NCBI GenBank assembly: GCA_002404095.1
Contig: DHJA01000076.1
Coordinates: 1 to 8,554 of the forward strand
From: Planctomycetaceae bacterium UBA4732
GTDB lineage: Bacteria; Planctomycetota; Planctomycetia; Gemmatales; Gemmataceae
Length of the DNA stretch: 8,554 nucleotides
Reading direction: 5' to 3'
Part shown: positions 1 to 4,824 of the stretch, piece by piece
Numbering within the stretch: the stretch's first letter is position 1
How the letters are laid out: the number at the start of each line of letters is the position of its first letter
The notes under the pieces: model-generated
The model's database searches: none
Told to the model about the DNA's origin: nothing
The model's input: the letters and a program-made list of their open reading frames with translations, nothing else
Program-made: the position numbers and the translations under genes

Positions 1-1
1 T

Positions 2-160
2 CAGCTGCGCTGTAGTGTTAAGCAACAACGCCAGCTGCGACGGATGGGCTGGGACTTCCTTGTGATCTGGGAGTGCGAACTTAGGGACGAAGAAGGCTTG
101 TCGGATCACTTCGGTTTCTTCATGGCGTCGCCACAGCTTGGCCAGCATATCTGTCCTTGA
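2..160 (+). CDS. vsr: Vsr-like very-short-patch-repair endonuclease, C-terminal part (5' end outside window)
   Basis: Reading frame 2 is open from the window edge to TGA at 158-160, giving the last 52 residues of a protein that starts upstream. The stretch RQLRRMGWDFLVIWECEL followed by RDEEGL matches the C-terminal core of Vsr endonucleases, where the Cys of the WEC motif is one of the structural zinc ligands in the E. coli enzyme. Vsr nicks DNA 5' of the T in T:G mismatches that arise by deamination of 5-methylcytosine, and its gene usually lies next to a cytosine-5 methyltransferase gene. None is visible here, but one could lie upstream of the edge. The tail after the conserved Phe-Phe (MASPQLGQHICP) looks non-conserved and overlaps the convergent gene at 120-416 by 41 bases, so the real protein may have been altered at its end. 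The family call rests on this short segment only. Confidence 0.72.
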   Translation, partial: QLRCSVKQQRQLRRMGWDFLVIWECELRDEEGLSDHFGFFMASPQLGQHICP

Positions 161-416
161 CCCAGAATGATAATTCCTCAAACCACGCGAGAGCGTCCCG
201 ATGCAATTCACCCGCGCTCGGTCCATAGACATCCAGCTTGCCAGACGAACCGCGCACGGCGGCGAATGTCTGACCGCCAACTTCGATAACCGATAAGACC
301 TCATATTCCTCCGGCCGATCGCCTACCGGCTGGTGTGATAGCGATTCCCACAGCGGGACAATTCCACCCTCGCGGCTTGTTATCAACTTTTCCAGGCTTT
401 GCGTCGTATTCTTCAT
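120..416 (-). CDS. Hypothetical 98-residue protein
   Basis: I do not recognise this protein. The ATG at 414-416 is preceded by a clear ribosome binding site (GAGAGG on the minus strand, plus-strand 424-429) with a 7-base spacer, which supports both expression and the start. The product is soluble and mildly acidic in its centre, with no signal peptide or membrane segment. Residues about 38-66 (EYEVLSVIEVGGQTFAAVRG and on to VYGPS) look like a short beta-sheet meander, and about 68-88 like a Trp-rich amphipathic helix (DALAWFEELSFWVKD). It lies downstream of the SRA-Mrr gene on the same strand, 162 bases away, so co-transcription is possible. An 11-base inverted repeat in that gap suggests its own control. 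Its 3' end overlaps the Vsr tail convergently. The small size and defence setting would fit an accessory protein, but no function is assigned. Confidence 0.6.
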   Translation of the reverse strand: MKNTTQSLEKLITSREGGIVPLWESLSHQPVGDRPEEYEVLSVIEVGGQTFAAVRGSSGKLDVYGPSAGELHRDALAWFEELSFWVKDRYAGQAVATP

Positions 417-438
417 GATCGAACCTCTCGGCCGTTTT

Positions 439-495
439 TTCGTGACATCGGTGATTTACACAGCCTTTCGTACGCTTTGTATATGATGTCACGAA
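439..495. repeat. 11-bp perfect inverted repeat upstream of the 98-aa gene
   Basis: TTCGTGACATC at 439-449 and its exact reverse complement GATGTCACGAA at 485-495 are separated by 35 bases. The pair lies 23 bases upstream of the ATG of the minus-strand 98-codon gene, just beyond its ribosome binding site. The intervening DNA contains a minus-strand TGTGTAAAT that could serve as an extended -10 element, although no good -35 is visible. Two half-sites flanking a promoter would fit a dimeric repressor operator. The repeat could equally form an 11-bp stem with a large loop in RNA. No partner regulator is identified. Confidence 0.45.
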
Positions 496-578
496 TCAGG
501 CGGTGAGGCATAACACTCAGCATGTGCAGCAAGCCGGAGGCTATGTAGGTTTCCGGGCCTTGGGACCGCTTTCGCTTG

Positions 579-1598
579 TCAATCCATGTTCAATTTGATC
601 GAGCGAACAAGTGTAGCGAACGAGAAGCCGTCTACCAAAACTATCGGGTTCTTCCCAGGCTCCTGTGCTTCATTAAGGGCGGCCCTGGAAAAATGGCTCG
701 TCGTAACCACGGCACCCCTGGCGAAAGGTTGAAGGCTTCCCCGCAGTTCCGCAACCTCTTTTCGGCCTACCGTATGCAACCACCGCTTCGCCTGGACTTG
801 GATCAGCAAATCTCGGATGGGCCACATGCCTTTTCCAGCAGAAGCGTTGACATCAATCCCTCCGTCTTGGCTGTACTTGGTGACGCTGACATTCTCAAAC
901 CCCGTCTGCATCAGCACCTGTTTGATTAGATGCTCAAACCGTTGAGGCGGCATAGCTAGCAGGTGGGCGCGTACCGCCTCGATCTCAGTCGCGTTTTCAG
1001 CGAGATTTGGAATCACTCCTTCTTTCGCGGAAACTACCTCCCGGTCATCCACGCCAGCCCGTTCAATTTCCCTGGATGCCGCAAGCATTTGGGCGGAAAG
1101 GAGTCGATCCCCCGAAACGTCAACGGCGGGGACGGCCGAGTGCATTCGGAACTCGAACAGCCAAACCTGTCGTAGCTGCTGGCGAACATCCAATTGCGTC
1201 TCCGGGTAGTGGCGGAGATACTCCAGCAGTCCGAGAAATCGCCATCTCTTGGGTCCGAGGTTGCGGTCGCGCCGACTCCCGACAAGGAGGAAACCATAAA
1301 TGGGAAAATTGGACTCTAATTGGTGGGGAATACGCTTGTTGACGCCGGCCAGCGTTTGATTTCCTTCACGGCCTGCGCCGGTATAAACCAGAATATCTCC
1401 CTCCATTCTATCGTGATAAGGGTTCTCGCCGAGCTTCCTTGCGCCAGGGACCGAGGTCATTATGACGATTCGATTAACCAAGCCGTCAGCGCCCAGATTC
1501 AGGCGCACGCCGCCTGCGTTTCCGACCTGGAGGGCCAACTGTATGTCGGCGCTGGAGTAGAGTTCGCCCAACGCGAAGGTCGTGATTTTTTCAGGCAT
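579..1598 (-). CDS. Modification-dependent restriction endonuclease: SRA-like domain plus Mrr catalytic domain
   Basis: Predicted type IV-like restriction enzyme that would recognise modified DNA and cut it. Residue numbers are from the ATG at 1598. Residues 1-155 resemble the SRA-like domain of McrA-type proteins: LGELYSSADIQ near the N-terminus, then ENPYHDRMEGDILVYTGAG (58-76), GNQTL and VNKRI. Such domains flip out modified cytosines. After a linker, residues about 215-325 form an Mrr_cat (PD-(D/E)XK) domain: RFEHLIKQVL with Glu222, DGGIDV with Asp249, and QVQAKRW with Gln269-x-Lys271, followed by GAVVTTSHFSR. All core catalytic residues are present, so the enzyme looks intact. A TTG start at 1628 would add 10 residues, but the ATG is favoured because family members begin close to the FALGELY segment; neither start has a strong ribosome binding site. 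It diverges from the helicase operon. The exact modification recognised cannot be told from sequence. Confidence 0.85.
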   Translation of the reverse strand: MPEKITTFALGELYSSADIQLALQVGNAGGVRLNLGADGLVNRIVIMTSVPGARKLGENPYHDRMEGDILVYTGAGREGNQTLAGVNKRIPHQLESNFPIYGFLLVGSRRDRNLGPKRWRFLGLLEYLRHYPETQLDVRQQLRQVWLFEFRMHSAVPAVDVSGDRLLSAQMLAASREIERAGVDDREVVSAKEGVIPNLAENATEIEAVRAHLLAMPPQRFEHLIKQVLMQTGFENVSVTKYSQDGGIDVNASAGKGMWPIRDLLIQVQAKRWLHTVGRKEVAELRGSLQPFARGAVVTTSHFSRAALNEAQEPGKNPIVLVDGFSFATLVRSIKLNMD

Positions 1599-1732
1599 TC
1601 CGGCAACACCACAAGCAAGTTTGGTCAACGGCCACTACCAGATTACTGCCTCGTGAGTTGTGAGTCCAGAATACCGCGCCGAACGGCCATGCCAAAATTC
1701 TTATCGCTCCCCCCGACGAACGGGCGGAGGAC

Positions 1733-1933
1733 ATGGGCCGCCTGTTCCACGCGAACGACCCGGCATACCAGAGCGACGAAAAGTGGTGGGAACTCGTCCA
1801 AGAAGCGGATCGTCAACATCTCACGGGCGCTTTCGGGGTTGGCGGTGTAGTTCACCCTGCCGGAGAGCCGCCGCCACTTGAAGGGTTTCCGGCCCCAGGC
1901 GTACCGGAGCAGCCGACGAATGCGGCGCCGTGA
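1733..1933 (+). other. Possible short or remnant reading frame, 66 codons
   Basis: This plus-strand frame is open from 1664, but the first usable start is ATG at 1733. Its first half (MGRLFHANDPAYQSDEKWWE and on through LVQEADRQHL) shows coding-like base use: GC-rich first and third codon positions and AT-richer second positions. The second half becomes Pro/Gly-rich and less convincing. A GGAGG lies only 2 bases before the ATG, which is too close for normal use. Its TGA overlaps a GTG (1930) of the next frame as GTGA. It may be a decayed or truncated cistron of the helicase operon. A competing 70-codon minus-strand frame covers the same bases with weaker codon-position bias. No family is recognised. 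Confidence 0.33.
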
Positions 1934-2010
1934 ACCGGGCGCGTCTGCTTCGGGCGCAACTCGCGTTGGATCTGCTGGCCCCGACCGGGGCGGGAGCTAT
2001 ACAAGAATGA
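1930..2010 (+). other. Possible 26-codon leader or remnant frame coupled to the helicase gene
   Basis: The frame GTG...TGA encodes VNRARLLRAQLALDLL and ten more residues, with coding-like third positions (mostly G or C). Its start overlaps the preceding frame as GTGA, and its stop overlaps the helicase start as ATGA at 2007-2010. It could be a leader peptide or the C-terminal remnant of a frameshifted upstream gene (a frame change somewhere near 1880-1930 would join it to the 1733 frame). A GC-rich hairpin (stem GCCCC/GGGGC, 1978-1991) lies at its end, just before the GGGAG that could serve as the helicase ribosome binding site. It is too short to be sure that it is translated. Confidence 0.25.
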
Positions 2011-3695
2011 GCCGGGCGATGCCCTGTTTTCTGGACGAGCGCCGGCTGCTTTACGGGCCGTGGCAGGCCTTTGAGCGCGACGTAGCCCGGCTGCTGCTGG
2101 CCAATGGGTTCGACGACGTACGCCTCGTTGGCGGGACGGGAGACCACGGTGGCGACGTTCTAGGAGTTTGGAAAGGTGAACTCTGGGTCTTTCAGTGCAA
2201 GCACACCACAACTGGCCCGCCGCCTCGCGCGGCCATTGGCGAGGTCGTGGAGGCGGCGAAATACTACAGCGCTCAACGCATGGTTGTCGCCACTTCGCGC
2301 CCTCCCGGCGACGCTTTCAACGACGAGAAGCACCGCTATGAGCGCACGGGACTTAAGATTCAGGTGGCCGACCCGCGAACGCTGTTGGACATGGCCGCGC
2401 GCAGCCCAGAATACCCGCGAAGCCGCCGCCAACTAAGGCCGTACCAGGAAGACGTATCCAATCAGTTCCGCAATGGTCTTCTCGACACGGGCCGAGCGCA
2501 GATTGTACTAGCAACGGGGCTGGGCAAGACAGTGGTAATGGCCGAAGTAGTCGCCGACCTGTTGCGCGACGAGCGCGTCGAGGAAGGCCGCGTCCTCGTA
2601 CTGGCGCATACTAAGCCCTTGGTGGATCAACTTCATCGCGCGTTCTGGTTCCAGCTGCCGAAGTGGGTTCCCACCCACCAGCTTTCCGACGGGGAAGTCC
2701 TGTCTTTTTGGGACGGTATAACTTTCGCTACCGTCCAGAGTGTTCGGGCAAAACTGGACGAATTGCCCCATTTCGGGCTGATTTTGGTTGACGAGGCGCA
2801 TCACGTCGGCACCGAGACGTACCGCGAGGTTGTTCGTCGCCTGAGGCCGCGAATGTTGGGCGGCGTAACGGCCACGCCCTGGCGCGGCGACGGTTATGAC
2901 ATTGACGTTCTTCTTGGCCCCGCGCTGGTGCAAATCGGCGTCGCGGAAGGCTTGCGCAATGGCTTTCTGTCCGAGGTGGATTATCGGTTGCTGGCGGACA
3001 ACATCGATTGGGAGTTCGTCCAGCAACGGTCGCGCAATAGCTATTCCTTGAGTCAACTCAACCGCCGTCTCATCCTACCCACCCGTGACGAGGAAGCCGC
3101 TCGCATCGTCAAGCAAGTTTTCGACGACGAGCGGCGGCGGGCCGGCATCGTGTTCAGCCCGACCATCCTGCACGCTGAGCAATTCGCGGCCCAGCTAAGA
3201 CGCTACGGCTTCAAGGCGGAGGCGATCTCCTCGCAAACGGATTCCCGCCGGCAAGACCTGCTGATGTCGCGGTTCCGGGCCGGCCAGCTGCAATTCGTAA
3301 CCACGGTAGACCTCTTCAACGAAGGAGTGGACGTACCGGACGTGGATCTGCTCATCTTCCTTCGCACTACACACAGCCGCCGTATTTTCGTGCAGCAGCT
3401 CGGGCGCGGTCTGCGCACCAGTCCCGGCAAGACCAAAGTGGTCGTGCTGGACTTCGTTACCGACCTACGCCGCATCGCGGAAGTCGTGGAACTGGACCGG
3501 GCCGCGCGGTGCGGCGACGTGGAAAGCCTGGGCCTTGGACCGCGCATCATCCAGTTCCACGACGCCTCGGCCGGGAACTTCCTAACGGAATGGATGCTCG
3601 ACCAAGCGGACCTTTTGCTGCGCCAGGGCGATGCTCAATTGGAACTGCCTGACCTTGAATTCCCTAGACCGCCGCCGCCCGGGGGTGTGCAATGA
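2007..3695 (+). CDS. Mrr-type nuclease fused to SF2 DEAH helicase (restriction/defence type)
   Basis: Cytoplasmic DNA-dependent ATPase/nuclease of 562 residues. Residues about 18-110 are an Mrr-like PD-(D/E)XK domain: AFERDVARLL (Glu23), GDHGGDV (Asp50), FQCKH (Gln63-x-Lys65). Next comes a complete SF2 helicase: RPYQ (144-147), Walker A ATGLGKT (169-175), DEAH (262-265), TATP (288-291), NEGVDVPDVD (motif V, about 438-447) and QQLGRGLR (motif VI, 463-470). All catalytic motifs are intact. The frame is open from ATG 1878, but the first 43 residues of that version are Arg/Gly/Ser-rich and look non-coding. ATG 2007 is preferred because it has GGGAG at 1992-1996 upstream (10-base spacing), forms ATGA with the preceding frame, and leads directly into the nuclease domain. 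It overlaps the next gene by 4 bases, so the two products are probably made together. Related nuclease-helicases act in restriction of foreign DNA; that role here is inference. Confidence 0.88.
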   Translation: MSRAMPCFLDERRLLYGPWQAFERDVARLLLANGFDDVRLVGGTGDHGGDVLGVWKGELWVFQCKHTTTGPPPRAAIGEVVEAAKYYSAQRMVVATSRPPGDAFNDEKHRYERTGLKIQVADPRTLLDMAARSPEYPRSRRQLRPYQEDVSNQFRNGLLDTGRAQIVLATGLGKTVVMAEVVADLLRDERVEEGRVLVLAHTKPLVDQLHRAFWFQLPKWVPTHQLSDGEVLSFWDGITFATVQSVRAKLDELPHFGLILVDEAHHVGTETYREVVRRLRPRMLGGVTATPWRGDGYDIDVLLGPALVQIGVAEGLRNGFLSEVDYRLLADNIDWEFVQQRSRNSYSLSQLNRRLILPTRDEEAARIVKQVFDDERRRAGIVFSPTILHAEQFAAQLRRYGFKAEAISSQTDSRRQDLLMSRFRAGQLQFVTTVDLFNEGVDVPDVDLLIFLRTTHSRRIFVQQLGRGLRTSPGKTKVVVLDFVTDLRRIAEVVELDRAARCGDVESLGLGPRIIQFHDASAGNFLTEWMLDQADLLLRQGDAQLELPDLEFPRPPPPGGVQ

Positions 3696-4219
3696 GCGTA
3701 CCCGACGAAGTGCGCGACCGGCTCCGCGACCTACTGTGGGAGCGGGCCGACAAACTTGACTGGCTGGCGCTGGGCTCGACGGCCAAAACCCGACATTACG
3801 CGAACTGGACCAGCGACCGCCAAGTCGGGGGTGTTCTATCCCGTTATTTGGACATACACCTCGTCCGTCTTTATATCAAGGACTCGCTGTTGAAGGCTTA
3901 TCCCCAGGCCAGGCTTGCCGACGCCCGAGCGCCGTTCCGACTCCTGGGCGTACCTGAAACCGCCGGAGTGACACGGGTATTCATCAAGCCGCACGGCCGC
4001 CAACTCTCCGACGGCCGTGTTATCAGTTGGGGACCGGCGGCGGGATGGAAGGCGGTGCTAATGGCAGCGCATGAGCGTAGTTTTGGTATACGCGGCGCCT
4101 GTCCGTTCGGGGTGGTGTTGACGCAATCGGCTAGCCGGTTTAGCGACGACGCCTCTCGCGCAGTCGTGGCCGACGCCGCCGCCAAACTTGGCATCGCGAA
4201 ACTCGTCTGGTCGCCGTGA
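3692..4219 (+). CDS. Unrecognised 175-residue protein coupled to the nuclease-helicase
   Basis: I do not recognise a known family. The start ATG at 3692 overlaps the helicase stop (ATGA), with a G-rich GGGGGTG just upstream, so translation is coupled and the two proteins are probably partners. The N-terminal half looks helical (RDRLRDLLWERADKLDWLAL, then GGVLSRYLDIHLVRLYIKDS). The C-terminal half looks mixed alpha/beta, with basic and aromatic segments (FIKPHGRQLSDGRVISWG, then GWKAVLMAAHERSFG) and a final region GVVLTQSAS...KLGIAKLVW. No signal peptide, membrane helix, zinc cluster or obvious catalytic motif is seen. A role as a DNA-binding, specificity or effector subunit of the helicase is a guess from the gene order alone. 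No convincing terminator follows the stop codon. Confidence 0.8.
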   Translation: MSVPDEVRDRLRDLLWERADKLDWLALGSTAKTRHYANWTSDRQVGGVLSRYLDIHLVRLYIKDSLLKAYPQARLADARAPFRLLGVPETAGVTRVFIKPHGRQLSDGRVISWGPAAGWKAVLMAAHERSFGIRGACPFGVVLTQSASRFSDDASRAVVADAAAKLGIAKLVWSP

Positions 4220-4341
4220 TCTCTCGTTAGCCGACTACCCCAATAAGCTCATCCGCTTGGCGGACCCACCCCGCCGGATAGAAAGAATGCGGTCGCCGCC
4301 GGCGTCGGCCGTTCCGTCTCCGCTCTCGTTCTGCAGCGCCG
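4220..4341. other. Intergenic stretch between the defence operon and the P450 remnant
   Basis: There is no credible gene in these 122 bases. A weak 5-bp stem (GGCGG/CCGCC, around 4259-4276) follows the 175-codon gene but has no T-run, so I do not call a terminator. On the minus strand the bases may still hold unrecognisable decay products of the P450 gene; no P450 motif (I-helix AGxxT, ExxR, haem-Cys loop) is found in any frame. Confidence 0.4.
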
Positions 4342-4824
4342 TTATGCCAACGCCAACTCCCGATGTGGTCCGCGAGGTTCTTCGCCTCGCCCCCCGCGAG
4401 CCGCGACAGGCGTCCGTCGGCGTGCGTCCATGAGGGAATAGAGGGACTCGTTGAAGTCTGTCATCCGCAGGTGGAACGGCAGCCAGCGCGTCTTTTGTAG
4501 CAGCGTTATCGGCAGGATTTTCGCGAGGATGAGCAAATACTGGCTGCGACCCTACGCCAGCAGGCGCTGGACTTTGCCTTCCCTATCGTCGCGCGGAGAT
4601 CCCGCCTCCAGTCCCAGCACCGCCTGGAGAATTACGCGCAGCGTGATTTGTTGCATCGGCTCAAGCATTCGGATTGGCCGGCCGACTGGCCATGCGCGAA
4701 TCGCCTCAAGCGTGGCGGCCCGCATGGCGTCGAAGAACGAACGCATGCGCTCGCCCTTCAGCGTCGGCAACAGGATTCGTCTCTGCCGCGCGTGAGGCTC
4801 ATCGTCCAAGAAGTGTCCGCATCA
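4342..4824 (-). pseudogene. Cytochrome P450 fragment (decayed)
   Basis: Minus-strand frame reading GHFLDDEPHARQRRILLP, then ERMRSFFDAM, AIRAWPVGRP, QQITLRVILQAVLG, an in-frame TAG at 4552-4554, then LLILAKILPITLL, TRWLPFHLR and SLYSLMDARRR. This matches the B-C to G helix region of bacterial cytochrome P450 monooxygenases: the C-helix dEPhhrrqRrlllP signature (heme-propionate contact), the Wp.G segment, and the later WxPF...LY..I..RR segment. A full P450 has about 400-460 residues. Here roughly the first 90 and the last 300 are missing, including the oxygen-binding I-helix, ExxR and the haem Cys, so no enzyme can be made. The retained part begins in frame directly after the TGA of the WD40 gene, which marks the likely deletion or insertion junction. 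After ARRRTP the frame becomes Gly/Arg-rich and ends at TAA. The family call is sound and the precise edges are approximate. Confidence 0.75.

Noticed and set aside
301..492. 63-codon minus-strand frame overlapping the 98-aa gene
   Set aside because: Another frame of the same region without a ribosome binding site; the 98-codon frame has GAGAGG at 7 bases.
500..560. Possible integron attC site around GCATAAC (507-513)
   Set aside because: No matching GTTRRRY core partner or attC-like folding partner was found within the gap.
576..1342. Plus-strand frames at 576-929, 963-1175 and 1007-1342
   Set aside because: They lie opposite the intact SRA-Mrr gene, whose conserved motifs fix the coding strand.
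1320..1850. 176-codon plus-strand frame
   Set aside because: Its first half is antisense to the SRA-Mrr gene, and its second half lacks the codon-position bias shown by the frame of 1733-1933.
1643..1855. 70-codon minus-strand frame (FLDEFPPLFVALVCRVV...)
   Set aside because: Codon-position GC pattern favours the opposite plus-strand frame; no family is recognised. Kept as a weak alternative only.
1878..2006. N-terminal extension of the helicase (43 extra codons)
   Set aside because: Arg/Gly/Ser-rich with no domain and no ribosome binding site. ATG 2007 has GGGAG upstream, an ATGA junction and leads directly into the nuclease domain.
2508..3056. 182-codon minus-strand frame (and 3203-3550, 3898-4194)
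   Set aside because: Antisense shadows of the helicase and 175-aa genes.
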